Positions 16,434 to 24,486 are shown, counted from the stretch's first letter. The stretch is DNA of 44,760 bases from Yinghuangia elevatio (GCF_040649515.1 NZ_JBEZFP010000075.1:1-44760); one strand, 5' to 3'. A program made the numbers and translations. Notes: a model not told the origin generated them from the letters alone.

Positions 16434-18880
16434 TGGGGGAGGGGAACGGCGGCGCAGGAGGGGACGTGGGAGCGGGCGCGGTCGAGGCGACACTGCCGTT
16501 GGCCGGTGTACGCGTCGTCGAGTTCGCCGGGGGAATCGCCGCCGCATACTGCGGCAAACTGCTGAGCGACGCCGGTGCCGACGTGGTCCAGGTCGAGACC
16601 GACGCGACGGCGATGGTCCGGGAGCGCACTCCGCTGTGGCACTACCTCGACGAGGGCAAGCGCTCCGTCGCGGCCGTCGACGACCCGGAGTTGATCGCGC
16701 GGCTCCTTGGCTGGGCGGACGTCGCGGTCGGCGCGGTGCGCCCCGACGGCACCCTGCCGGGCGGCACGGACCTCACCAAGATCCGTGCACAGCATCCGCG
16801 TTGCGTGGTGGTGTCGATCAGTCCGTTCGGAACGACCGGACCGTGGGCGGGGCTGCCCGGCAACGACTTCACGCTCCAGGCGTGGGGCGGCTCCTCGGGG
16901 CGGCGGGGCGATGCCGAGAGCGGCCCGCTCGCGGTCGGCGGCGACACGACCGACTGGGCCTCGGGGGTCGTGGCCGCGGTCGGCGCGCTCGGCGTGCTGC
17001 TGGCCGCCGCCGACTCGGGACGCGGCGACCACGTGGACGTGTCGATGCTGGAGGTCGCGACCCTGGTCTTCAACAGCTTCATGGCGGTCGCCGACCAGCT
17101 GGCCCCGGAGCCGGTTCCGCCCGGTCCGCCGCGCCTGTACACCGAACTCCCGTCGGTGATCCGGACCTCGGACGGCTGGGTCGGCTTCGCCACCAACTCG
17201 GCCCCGCAGTTCCGAGCGTTCGCGGAGATGATCGGCCGGCCGGAGTGGGCGGACCACCCCGAGTACTCCCGAGCCGACCGGCGCGGCCTGCACGCCGCCG
17301 AACTCGGGCCCGAGATCGACGCATGGGCGCGGACCCGGACGACCGCGGAGATCGCCGCGGAGGCCATGCGCCGCAAGATCCCCGTCGCGCCGGTCGGCAA
17401 CGGGCGCGACACCCCGGAGTTCGACCACATGAAAGCCAGGGGGAGCTTCGTACGGCACCCCGGGTTGGGGTTCCTGCGGCCCGTGGTGCCCTACCGCATC
17501 GCGGGCCTGCCGCCGCGGCCGCCCCGCGAGGCACCCGAACGCGGGTCGAACACCGAGGAGTTCCGGGCGGAGCTCGGCTCCGACGAGTCGACCGCGGGCA
17601 GAGGTGACACGGGCGGGAGCGACCTGGGAGGGCGCGACCCGGGCGGGTCGGCCGCGCCGCTTCCGCTCGACGGACTGCGGGTCTTCGACTTCACGTCGTA
17701 CTGGGCCGGGCCGTGCGTGACCCAGATCCTGGCCTGGCTCGGCGCCGACGTCGTCAAACTGGAGTCCACGCAGCGCCCGGACGGCACGCGCCTGAGTTCC
17801 GCGTACGCCACCTCCGGCGACCGCCCCTGGGAGCGCGCCCCGCTCTTCCACAGCGTCAACACCGGCAAGCGCGGCATCACCCTCGACCTGACCAGGCCGG
17901 CCGGCGTCTCCCTCGCCCGCCGACTGCTCGAACGATGCGACATCTTCATCGAGAACTACTCGCCACGGGTGGTCGAGCGCTTCGGACTCCTCCCGGACCC
18001 CGGTGAACGCCCCGACCTGATCGTGGCGCGCATGCCCGCGTGGGGGCTCAGCGGACCGTGGCGCGACCAGCCGGGCTTCGCCCAGAACATGGAGCAGGCG
18101 GCCGGCCTCGCCTACATCACCGGTCACCCGGACGGCCGCCCGATGGTCCCGCGCGGAGTCTGCGATCCTCTCGGCGGCCTGCACGCCGCGTTCGCGGTGC
18201 TCGCCGCGATCCGGCTGCGCCGCGCGACCGGGGTCGGGCTGCGCATCGAAGCACCTTTGGTGGACGCGGCGTTGAGCGTCACGGCGGAACAGGTCGTGGA
18301 CTGGAGCGCTCGCGGGGTGCTCGCCGAACGCCGCGGCAACCGCTCGGCGTCCGCCGCACCGCAGGGTGCGTACCGCTGCGGGGGCGACGGAGGCTACCTC
18401 GCGCTCTCCGTCGAGGACGACGAACAGTGGCGCCAACTGGTGGGCCTGCTGGGGCACCCGGAGTGGGCGGCGCCGGAAGAACTCGCGTACGCGCGTGCCC
18501 GGCACCAGGCGCACGACCGCCTCGACGGGTGGCTGGGCACCGTGCTGGCGGACCGGGACCGGGCCGGAACCGTGGACGCGCTGCTGCGGGCCGGCGTACC
18601 CGCGGCCGAGGTCGTCCCGGCCGAACGCGCCCACGACAACCCGCAGTTGGTGGCACGCGAGTTCTTCCAGCCGGTCGACCACGACGTGGCCGGCCGGCTG
18701 GCGCTCCCGTTGTTCCCGGCCCGCTGGGCGAACGGGGACGCCCCGCGCCACCGGAGTCCGGCGCCGAAGCTGGGGGAGCACAACGGCGACGTGTTCGGCG
18801 GCCTGCTGGGCCTGACAGCGGCCGAACTGGCGGAACTCGAGGAGGCGGGGGTCATCGGAACACGGCCCGTCGGCGGGTGA
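16433..18880 (+). CDS. Double-domain CaiB/BaiF family CoA-transferase (fusion)
   Basis: An 815-residue protein made of two CaiB/BaiF (family III) CoA-transferase domains in one chain. Domain 1 is about residues 20-380, beginning LPLAGVRVVEFAGGIAAAYCGKLLSDAGADVV. Domain 2 is about 410-800, beginning LPLDGLRVFDFTSYWAGP. A 30-residue Gly/Asp-rich linker joins them. At the position of the catalytic Asp, domain 1 has Glu207 (VDVSMLE) and domain 2 has Asp611 (EAPLVD), by eye. Members move CoA between acyl carriers or racemise 2-methylacyl-CoAs. The fold normally works as an interlaced homodimer, so the fusion may be a pseudo-dimer with one specialised half. The start overlaps the previous stop by one base. 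Confidence 0.88.
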   Translation: MGEGNGGAGGDVGAGAVEATLPLAGVRVVEFAGGIAAAYCGKLLSDAGADVVQVETDATAMVRERTPLWHYLDEGKRSVAAVDDPELIARLLGWADVAVGAVRPDGTLPGGTDLTKIRAQHPRCVVVSISPFGTTGPWAGLPGNDFTLQAWGGSSGRRGDAESGPLAVGGDTTDWASGVVAAVGALGVLLAAADSGRGDHVDVSMLEVATLVFNSFMAVADQLAPEPVPPGPPRLYTELPSVIRTSDGWVGFATNSAPQFRAFAEMIGRPEWADHPEYSRADRRGLHAAELGPEIDAWARTRTTAEIAAEAMRRKIPVAPVGNGRDTPEFDHMKARGSFVRHPGLGFLRPVVPYRIAGLPPRPPREAPERGSNTEEFRAELGSDESTAGRGDTGGSDLGGRDPGGSAAPLPLDGLRVFDFTSYWAGPCVTQILAWLGADVVKLESTQRPDGTRLSSAYATSGDRPWERAPLFHSVNTGKRGITLDLTRPAGVSLARRLLERCDIFIENYSPRVVERFGLLPDPGERPDLIVARMPAWGLSGPWRDQPGFAQNMEQAAGLAYITGHPDGRPMVPRGVCDPLGGLHAAFAVLAAIRLRRATGVGLRIEAPLVDAALSVTAEQVVDWSARGVLAERRGNRSASAAPQGAYRCGGDGGYLALSVEDDEQWRQLVGLLGHPEWAAPEELAYARARHQAHDRLDGWLGTVLADRDRAGTVDALLRAGVPAAEVVPAERAHDNPQLVAREFFQPVDHDVAGRLALPLFPARWANGDAPRHRSPAPKLGEHNGDVFGGLLGLTAAELAELEEAGVIGTRPVGG

Positions 18881-18908
18881 CGGGTGTCAGGGCTGGCCAA
18901 GGGCACGT

Positions 18909-18936
18909 GGCAGGCGGGTCCTCGGAAGGGCCTGCC
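18909..18936. terminator. Stem-loop between convergent genes
   Basis: GGCAGGC (18909-18915) and GCCTGCC (18930-18936) pair perfectly around 14 bases. The stem lies in the 72-bp gap between the CoA-transferase and GntR 3' ends and could serve both. Confidence 0.5.
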
Positions 18937-18952
18937 AAAGGAAGGCGGTTGC

Positions 18953-19660
18953 TCAGGGGGCCAGCAGCCCTCGGCTCTTGAGCAGTTGCACCACGTTGTC
19001 GGCCTGCCTGCCGATCACGTCGGCGAGTTCCTGCTGCGCCTTCTCCCCGTCCCGTCCCTTGACCGCCTTCATCACCGCACGCAGGCCGCGCTTCTGGATC
19101 GCCATGACGCCGGGGACCTCGGCGAAGAAGTTCCCCGGCACGAGGTTCGTGGCGAACACCCGGGCCATCGCGGTCATCCGGCGCGACCTGGCCATCGTGA
19201 GGACGGTCCGCAGGAAGGCGTTGTTCAGGTCGAAGAACTCGTCGGCGTCGGTGCTCGCCTGGAGGGCTCGGTGGCCCGCCTCCAGGGACGCGATCTCCTC
19301 GTCGGTGCCGCGTTCGGTGGCACGGCGGGCGGCGTACCCGTACAGCAGGCCGAGCATCCCGTAATGGTCCCGCGTGGAGTTCTCGTCCAGCCCGTTGACG
19401 AACGCGCCGCGGTGCGGCTCGCTGGTGACCCAGCCCTCGCGGTCGAGGGCGATCACCGCCTCGCGCACCGGCACGCGGCTGACCCGCAGTTCGGCGGCGA
19501 TCTCGTCCTGCGGCACGCGGTCGCCGGTGCGCAAGTGGTTGTCGAAGATGAGCTGCCGGATGTATTCGGCGACCTGGTGCGCGCTGGTGGGGCGGGCGAG
19601 GCCGTCGGGCCCCACCGAGCCGCGCCCGGTTCGCGGCATGCCCGGACGAGTAACGATCAC
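18953..19660 (-). CDS. GntR family regulator, FCD subfamily
   Basis: A 235-residue regulator. The N-terminal winged helix reads QVAEYIRQLIFDNHLRTGDRVPQDEIAAELRVSRVPVREAVIALDREGWV, typical of the family. The C-terminal part is all-helical, as in the FadR/FCD group that senses acids or acyl-CoAs. The usual FCD metal histidines are not obvious, so the ligand mode is uncertain. The start is unclear: GTG 19660 has AGGAGG only 2 bases upstream, ATG 19639 is 21 bp further in, and GTG 19732 directly abuts the operator. It is divergent from the solute-binding lipoprotein, with operator copy C between. I expect it to control itself, the lipoprotein and the 15.6-kb promoter. Confidence 0.85.
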   Translation of the reverse strand: MIVTRPGMPRTGRGSVGPDGLARPTSAHQVAEYIRQLIFDNHLRTGDRVPQDEIAAELRVSRVPVREAVIALDREGWVTSEPHRGAFVNGLDENSTRDHYGMLGLLYGYAARRATERGTDEEIASLEAGHRALQASTDADEFFDLNNAFLRTVLTMARSRRMTAMARVFATNLVPGNFFAEVPGVMAIQKRGLRAVMKAVKGRDGEKAQQELADVIGRQADNVVQLLKSRGLLAP

Positions 19661-19737
19661 GACCTCCTGGATGTGTGCTCCGCAGGGAACACCGAAACCC
19701 AACACTCCGGTTCTGTGGACAAGTTTGGCCACTTCCT

Positions 19738-19750
19738 ATTGTATACATGA
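19738..19750. promoter_or_regulatory. GntR operator candidate, copy C
   Basis: ATTGTATACATGA is identical to copy A at 15563-15575. It lies between the GntR gene and the solute-binding protein gene, 38 bp before the latter's GTG. Confidence 0.7.
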
Positions 19751-19787
19751 GGTTTTCTCAAACTGAGCGGTCATTGAGGAGTGTGCA

Positions 19788-21374
19788 GTGCACCTTCGGA
19801 CCACAAAGAGACTCGCCCTCGTCCTGGCCGCCGCGGCTCTGGCGCTTGCCGCCTGCGGAGGTTCCTCGGACGACGACTCCGACGCCGCACCGGGCGACGG
19901 ACTGACCTCCGCGAGCCCGCGTGCGGGGGGTTCGCTGACGATCAACATCGTGACCGAATCGCGCGGCCTCGACCCCTTCACCGGGGCGATGTCGAGCGTC
20001 ACAGACTACTCGCGGCTCAACGCCCTCTACGACGTGCTCGTGTACGCGGACGGCAAGACCGGCGAGATCAAGCCGCAGATCGCCGAGGCGCTCACCACGC
20101 CCGACGGCGGGCGCACCTGGCAACTCGTCGTCCGGGACGGCGTGAAGTTCTCCGACGGCACGGTATTCGACGCCGCCGCGGTCAAGTTCACCTGGGACCG
20201 CATGGCCGACCCGGCCAACCGCTCCCTCTACGCCAGTTCGCTGCGCGGCGTGACGACGGAGGTCGCGGACGCGCGCACGCTGCGCATCTCGCTCGCCCAG
20301 CCCAACGCGCGGTTCGACCAGATCGTGGCGGCGAACCTCGCGTACGTCGTCTCCCCGACCGCGTACCAGAAGGACCCGAAGGGCTTCTCCCGCCAGCCGG
20401 TCGGGGCGGGACCGTTCCTGCTCAAGTCGTGGCAGCAAGGGGTCCAGCAGACGTACGGCCGCAACCCCGGCTACTGGCAGGCCGGGAAGCCCTACCTCGA
20501 CGAGCTGGTGTTCAAGACCGTCACCGACCAGACGCAGTCCTTCAACAGTGTCGACACCGGCGGCTCCGACATGGCGATCACCCTGGACAGCCGCAACGCG
20601 AACCTCGCCAAGGACGCCGGCATGGACGTCACCGAACTGGCCCTGAACGGGCCCGGCGGCGTCCTCTTCAACATGGCCAAGGCACCGCTCGACGACCCGC
20701 GGGCGCGCGAGGCCCTGACCCTCGCGATCGACCCGGACGGCTTCAACAAGATCATGTACGACGGCAAGGTCGTCACGCCCAAGAGCCTGTTCGCGGTCAC
20801 CTCGACGCAGATCGACCAGAACGCGGTCCCGACGCCGCGCCAGGACACCGCGAAAGCGGCCGCGCTGGCCAAGCAACTCGCCGACGAGGGCAAGCCGTTG
20901 AACGTGACGCTGATGATGCCGCAGAGCACCAACAGCGGTAAGACCGGCGAATACCTGCAACAGCAGTGGAACCTGGTCCCGAACATCAACGTCAAGATCG
21001 ACTACGTCGACATCAACGCGATGATGGCGAAGGTGCTCGTGGGCAAGGACTACCAGGCGGCTTACTACAACCTCGCGACCCCGGCGGAGCCCGTGCTGTG
21101 GAACGCCCTGCACAGCAAATCGCCCGCGAACTGGCTCAACTACTCGTCGCCCGATGCGGACGCGGCGCTGGAGGCGAGCCGTACCGCGACCACGCCGGAG
21201 GACCTCAAGGCCGCCTACACCCGCCTCGCCCAGGTGACCAGCCGGGACTTCCTGATGATCCCGCTCCAGGAGTCCATCACGTACGTCTACGCGAAGCGGG
21301 GAAAGTTCGGCGGGCTGGAACTGACCAGCGGCGCCGGGATCCTGATGGACCGTCTGGGCCGCTCCGGGACGTGA
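19788..21374 (+). CDS. ABC transporter solute-binding lipoprotein (family 5)
   Basis: A 528-residue extracytoplasmic solute-binding protein of the peptide/opine/nickel type (SBP family 5). A lipoprotein signal ends in LALAACGG (lipobox LAAC, lipid Cys about residue 23), followed by an acidic linker. Family features are SLTINIVTESRGLDPF, a YDVLVYADGKTGEIKPQIAEAL stretch, VKFSDGTVFDAAAVKFTWDRM and GAGPFLLKSWQQG. The GTG start has GAGGA 8 bases upstream. No permease or ATPase gene follows within the window, so it is an orphan binding protein or partners with a distant transporter. Its promoter has the same operator as the acyl-CoA genes, suggesting import of that pathway's substrate. Confidence 0.92.
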   Translation: MHLRTTKRLALVLAAAALALAACGGSSDDDSDAAPGDGLTSASPRAGGSLTINIVTESRGLDPFTGAMSSVTDYSRLNALYDVLVYADGKTGEIKPQIAEALTTPDGGRTWQLVVRDGVKFSDGTVFDAAAVKFTWDRMADPANRSLYASSLRGVTTEVADARTLRISLAQPNARFDQIVAANLAYVVSPTAYQKDPKGFSRQPVGAGPFLLKSWQQGVQQTYGRNPGYWQAGKPYLDELVFKTVTDQTQSFNSVDTGGSDMAITLDSRNANLAKDAGMDVTELALNGPGGVLFNMAKAPLDDPRAREALTLAIDPDGFNKIMYDGKVVTPKSLFAVTSTQIDQNAVPTPRQDTAKAAALAKQLADEGKPLNVTLMMPQSTNSGKTGEYLQQQWNLVPNINVKIDYVDINAMMAKVLVGKDYQAAYYNLATPAEPVLWNALHSKSPANWLNYSSPDADAALEASRTATTPEDLKAAYTRLAQVTSRDFLMIPLQESITYVYAKRGKFGGLELTSGAGILMDRLGRSGT

Positions 21375-21377
21375 CGG

Positions 21378-21414
21378 GAGCCTGACCGGGCCTGACCGTC
21401 GCCCGCCCAGGCTC
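21378..21414 (+). terminator. Stem-loop after the solute-binding protein gene
   Basis: GAGCCTG and CAGGCTC pair, with GGGC and GCCC pairing inside after a 3-base internal loop. It begins 4 bases after the stop codon. Confidence 0.65.
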
Positions 21415-21915
21415 AGGGACCGGGCCCAGAGCGCGGTGGATCGGGGACTGGGCGGTCAGGGGCAGCAGCCGGTGGAAGAGGGCGTCGCGTGCGTGGTGGT
21501 ACGCGATGTCCTCTTCCGAGTGCCGCACTCCGCCCCTACCGCCTCATGGAAGTACACCGACTCGAGGCGCAGCCGACGCCGCGTCAGACGGGCGACCGCC
21601 TCCGCGTCCATCGGTCAGGCGGTACCGCCCTCGGCGGCGTCGGCGGCGATGAACTCGGCGCCCAGGACCGGGTCGTCGTATGTGACCCTGGCCGACCGCC
21701 TGCCGGTCGGCGCCACTGTCGCCGGGCGGCCGTCAGCCCCCGGGAACGGTGCGTGGCACCAGGTCCTTCAGGACGTCCGCCATCGTTCGTGGTCGCCTTG
21801 CGCAACGCCGCGCGCGGGAACGGCCCGTCGCGGGCGTCGGTGCCGAGCGCGAGGACCGGCGGACCGGACCGGCACCTTCCCGGGTCGGTCCGGGCCGGTC
21901 CGGTCCGCGGAGCGA
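21415..21915 (-). pseudogene. Possible decayed coding stretch, otherwise empty region
   Basis: This 501-bp region has no convincing full gene. On the minus strand there are protein-like fragments: a 33-codon piece (21716 to 21615) containing VTYDDPVLGAEFIAADAAEG, then a 51-codon piece from ATG 21611 (MDAEAVARLTRRRLRLESVYFHE). A different frame further on reads RHSEEDIAYHHARDALFHRLL. They may be remnants of one or two small genes broken by frameshifts, or very short real genes. I cannot name a family. Confidence 0.25.
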
Positions 21916-22371
21916 TCAGAGGTCGAACTCGGTGGGCGCGATGCCCAGCGCGAAGCAGGCCTCGCGTACCACGGCCCGCTCCTGCGGGTCGAAGTCGCCG
22001 TCCGCGCCGCCGATCACGATGCCGATCTGGATGACCGCGCGCGCCTCGTCGGGCTTCTTCTTCGCCTTGGCGATCTCCTGCATGACCTGGACCTTGCCCA
22101 GCTGGAAGTCCGACTGGAGCTGGTTGGCGTGGGCGTGGAAGCGCCGCTGCAGGTCGTCCTTGTCGAAGTTGCGCAGCACCTCGTTGTTGGCGATGAGCTG
22201 CGCGACCTTCGCGGTCTCGGCCTGGTCGATCGAGCCGTCCGCGGCGGCCACGAGCGCGCACATCGCCATGCTCGCGTCGCGGAACGCCCCGCTCTTGAGG
22301 TCGTTCTTCTTCGCGATGAGCTGGGTCTGCATGGTCTGCGCGTTCTGCTTGAACTTGTCCCAGAGGGCCAT
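21916..22371 (-). CDS. TerB family tellurite-resistance-like protein
   Basis: A 151-residue helical protein of the TerB family. It has two acidic motifs of the form ADGSIDQAE (44-52) and ADGDFDPQE (near residue 128), which bind metal in TerB structures. The N-terminus MALWDKFKQNAQTMQTQL resembles stand-alone actinomycete TerB proteins. No TerC, TerD or TerZ genes are nearby, so a membrane-stress or metal-linked role is possible but unproven. The ATG at 22371 has GGGAG 6-8 bases upstream. It lies downstream of the BlaI/BlaR1-like pair, after a 91-bp gap holding an inverted repeat, so it may be controlled by that BlaI-like protein. Confidence 0.88.
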   Translation of the reverse strand: MALWDKFKQNAQTMQTQLIAKKNDLKSGAFRDASMAMCALVAAADGSIDQAETAKVAQLIANNEVLRNFDKDDLQRRFHAHANQLQSDFQLGKVQVMQEIAKAKKKPDEARAVIQIGIVIGGADGDFDPQERAVVREACFALGIAPTEFDL

Positions 22372-22430
22372 GTGCTTCTCCCGATTGGCGGCGTCGTGCG
22401 CCCGGGCTGCGGCCGCCCGGGTGCCTTCAA

Positions 22431-22446
22431 TCTACAGAATTGTAGA
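22431..22446. promoter_or_regulatory. Inverted repeat upstream of terB, BlaI-like site
   Basis: TCTACAGAATTGTAGA has 6-bp arms with ACA/TGT half-sites like BlaI/MecI operators, though with a 4-base centre. It lies about 60-75 bp before the terB start, directly after the BlaR1-like gene, next to an AT-rich TATAAAT stretch. Confidence 0.5.
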
Positions 22447-22462
22447 AGTATAAATCAGCGTC

Positions 22463-23410
22463 TCACAGCGCGGTGGCGGCCTTGAGGATCACGAACAGCG
22501 CGACCGTCGCGTTGAGCGCGGACACCACCGACACCGTGGTGCCGGCCGCCGCCACGATCGCGGCCAGTCCGGTACGCGAACGCGGGGCCGGCCAGGCGGT
22601 GTCCGGAGTCGGGCCGAGCAGCGCCGCGACCCGGCGCGGGACCTGGCCGGGGGTGGATCCGGACGCGGGCGCGGCGAAGGCGGGCAGGCCCGGGCGCGCG
22701 GGGCGGCGCGTCGCGAGTGCGGCCTTGCCGACCGCGTGCGCCGTCGTACGCCGGTCGCCGACCGCCTCGGCGGCCTCCTCGTCGGCCCAGCGTTCGACGG
22801 TATAGGAGATCGCCGTGCGCAGCGGGCGCAGCAGCGGCTGGCTGGCCGCGGCGAGCCGGACGAGGAGCAGCACGCGGTCGTGCCGGCGGGCCAGGTGGGC
22901 GCGCTCGTGGGCTATGAGGGCGCGGCGTTCCCGGGCGTCCAGGCACGCGAGCATGCCGGTGGAGACCACGACGCGGGGACGGCGCCCGGGGAGGGCGAAG
23001 GCGTACGGCTCCGCATCGGGCAGCACCGCCACGCCGCCGTCGTCCGGCAGCCCGTCGATCGCCTTCAGGGCGTCGCGCCGGACCCGGGCCGCGCGGCGCA
23101 GCACCACCGCGGCCGCGACGAGGACCACCAGCAGGCCCGCGATCGCGATCGAGCCGGACACCCGGACGAGCGGGACCTCGTCGCGCACCTCCGGATCGGC
23201 CCAGCCGTCCGGCAGCGGATTGCCCGGGACCTGGGCGGTGCCCACGACCATGAGCAGGGCCAGGCACAACGTGCTGCACGCGGCGAGCACCACGGCGACG
23301 GCCGTGAGCAGGCGGGTCGCGGTACGCGGATGCAAGTGGTCGCTCGCCAGCCGCGCCACCGGCAGCGCCGTCAGCGGCAGGATCAGGGGCAGGTAGACCG
23401 CCAGACGCAC
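22463..23410 (-). CDS. M56 (BlaR1-like) membrane metallopeptidase
   Basis: A 315-residue integral-membrane peptidase. There are hydrophobic segments near residues 3-20, 33-56, 87-104 and 290-312. The zinc motif HERAH (168-172) sits in ALIAHERAHLARRHD, and a third ligand is likely in ERWADEEAAE. It lacks the extracellular penicillin-binding sensor of staphylococcal BlaR1, as is common in actinomycetes. It probably cleaves the BlaI-like repressor encoded just upstream (stop and start 3 bp apart, one operon). The signal it senses is unknown. Confidence 0.9.
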   Translation of the reverse strand: MRLAVYLPLILPLTALPVARLASDHLHPRTATRLLTAVAVVLAACSTLCLALLMVVGTAQVPGNPLPDGWADPEVRDEVPLVRVSGSIAIAGLLVVLVAAAVVLRRAARVRRDALKAIDGLPDDGGVAVLPDAEPYAFALPGRRPRVVVSTGMLACLDARERRALIAHERAHLARRHDRVLLLVRLAAASQPLLRPLRTAISYTVERWADEEAAEAVGDRRTTAHAVGKAALATRRPARPGLPAFAAPASGSTPGQVPRRVAALLGPTPDTAWPAPRSRTGLAAIVAAAGTTVSVVSALNATVALFVILKAATAL

Positions 23411-23413
23411 CGG

Positions 23414-23836
23414 TCAGCCCCCGCGGCCGTCTTCCGGATCCCGCGCCTCGCGGCGCAGGAGTTCGCGCAGCGTTCTCTCGTCCTCGTCGGACAGGTCCGA
23501 GACGAAGCTCGCCAGCACGGCGGCCCGGTCGTCCTCGCGGTCCAGCACCTGCCGCATCCGGCGGGCGGCGAGGCCGGCTTCGTCGGAGACGGGCTGGTAG
23601 GCGTACGAGCGCCCGTGCCGGCTGCGGGTCAGCAGCCCCTTGTCGTAGAGCCGCGACATGATCGTCACCACGGTGCTGTACGCCAGGTCGTCGCCGATGC
23701 GCTGCTGCACCCACGTGGCCGTGGCGGGCGCGTCCGAGGCCCAGAGCAGCCCGAGGACCGCGGCCTCCAACTCGCCGGGCCCGCGCCGGGGGGTGCGCGG
23801 TCCGGAGCCGGACCCCCGCCGCCGACGGTCCGTCAT
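23414..23836 (-). CDS. BlaI/MecI/CopY family repressor
   Basis: A 140-residue winged-helix repressor. The pattern GELEAAVLGLLWASDAPATATWVQQRIGDDLAYSTVVTIMSRLYDKGLL is the DNA-binding domain of the BlaI/MecI family. The C-terminus ends in SDLSDEDERTLRELLRR, the usual dimerisation helix. GGGGAGG lies 5 bases before the ATG. It forms an operon with the M56 peptidase that follows, which presumably inactivates it. No TACA/TGTA palindrome is visible upstream of its own start; the only candidate site in the neighbourhood is in front of terB. Confidence 0.92.
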   Translation of the reverse strand: MTDRRRRGSGSGPRTPRRGPGELEAAVLGLLWASDAPATATWVQQRIGDDLAYSTVVTIMSRLYDKGLLTRSRHGRSYAYQPVSDEAGLAARRMRQVLDREDDRAAVLASFVSDLSDEDERTLRELLRREARDPEDGRGG

Positions 23837-24060
23837 GGTGCCTCCCCGGTCGGTCGCGTGGAACGGGCGCCCGGAACCGACGCCTCCGCCGGAGCGTACC
23901 GCGAGCGCCCGCACCGGCACCGTCGCACCGGCGCCGCACGCCCGTGGAGGTGAGCTGACGCACTCGGCGGGGCGGAAGAAGCTCACGGTTGGCAGACGGA
24001 CCGCGACCGGAGTGCGGTGACAGTGGCCGGCCTGGTGGCGACCGAGTGGACCTGGTCCCA

Positions 24061-24076
24061 TCGAAAACTTGCGAAA
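24061..24076. promoter_or_regulatory. ArsR operator candidate, regulator side
   Basis: TCGAAAACTTGCGAAA matches TCGTAAATCTGCGATA at 24537-24552 in 12 of 16 positions. It lies 24-39 bp before the ArsR start. Confidence 0.5.
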
Positions 24077-24099
24077 TGTCGTTGGGTATCGTCGGGGGC

Positions 24100-24432
24100 A
24101 TGGCTGAGAGTGCGATCGCGACGGACTCCGATCTGGTCGGGGCACTGCGGGCGTTGTCGAATCCGATGCGGCTGCAACTGCTGATGTGGCTGCGGGATCC
24201 GGCGCGGAACTTCGACCTGACCGGGGCGATCGCCGATCCGCACGACGTGGGCGTGTGTGTGAGCCACATCCAGGCGAAGGTGGGGCTGGCCCAGTCGACG
24301 GTGTCGGCGTACATGGCCGAGTTGCAGCGGGCGGGGCTGGTGCGTGCCACGCGGGTCGGGAAGTGGACGCATTACAAGCGCGACGAGGCGCGGATCGCGG
24401 GCCTCGTGGCGGAATTGGGGAAGGCGCTCTAG
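24100..24432 (+). CDS. ArsR family regulator
   Basis: A 110-residue winged-helix regulator of the ArsR type. LVGALRALSNPMRLQLLMWLRDP is the first helix pair, and VGLAQSTVSAYMAELQRAGLVRATRVGKWTHYKRDEARIAGL is the recognition helix, wing and last helix. It has no metal-binding CVC in the recognition region, so it is probably a non-metal sensor. The ATG at 24100 is preceded by only a G-rich stretch; an in-frame ATG at 24076 sits at the edge of the operator candidate. It is followed on the same strand by an F420-type oxidoreductase, across a long hairpin and a second operator candidate. Confidence 0.88.
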   Translation: MAESAIATDSDLVGALRALSNPMRLQLLMWLRDPARNFDLTGAIADPHDVGVCVSHIQAKVGLAQSTVSAYMAELQRAGLVRATRVGKWTHYKRDEARIAGLVAELGKAL

Positions 24433-24435
24433 GGA

Positions 24436-24486
24436 GTGTCTTCAAATTCGCGTCGGTTCGCGGGCCCGGCGAGAATTTGAAGACAC
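24436..24486. terminator. Perfect 14-bp inverted repeat after the ArsR gene
   Basis: GTGTCTTCAAATTC (24436-24449) and GAATTTGAAGACAC (24473-24486) are perfect complements around a 23-base GC-rich loop. The arms are AT-rich against a very GC-rich background. It starts 3 bases after the ArsR stop. It could be a terminator or a short mobile or dispersed repeat. Confidence 0.6.

Noticed and set aside
23414..24486. Continuation of the BlaI-like frame upstream through the ArsR region
   Set aside because: It crosses the opposite-strand ArsR gene and the hairpin, and has no family similarity before the start at 23836.
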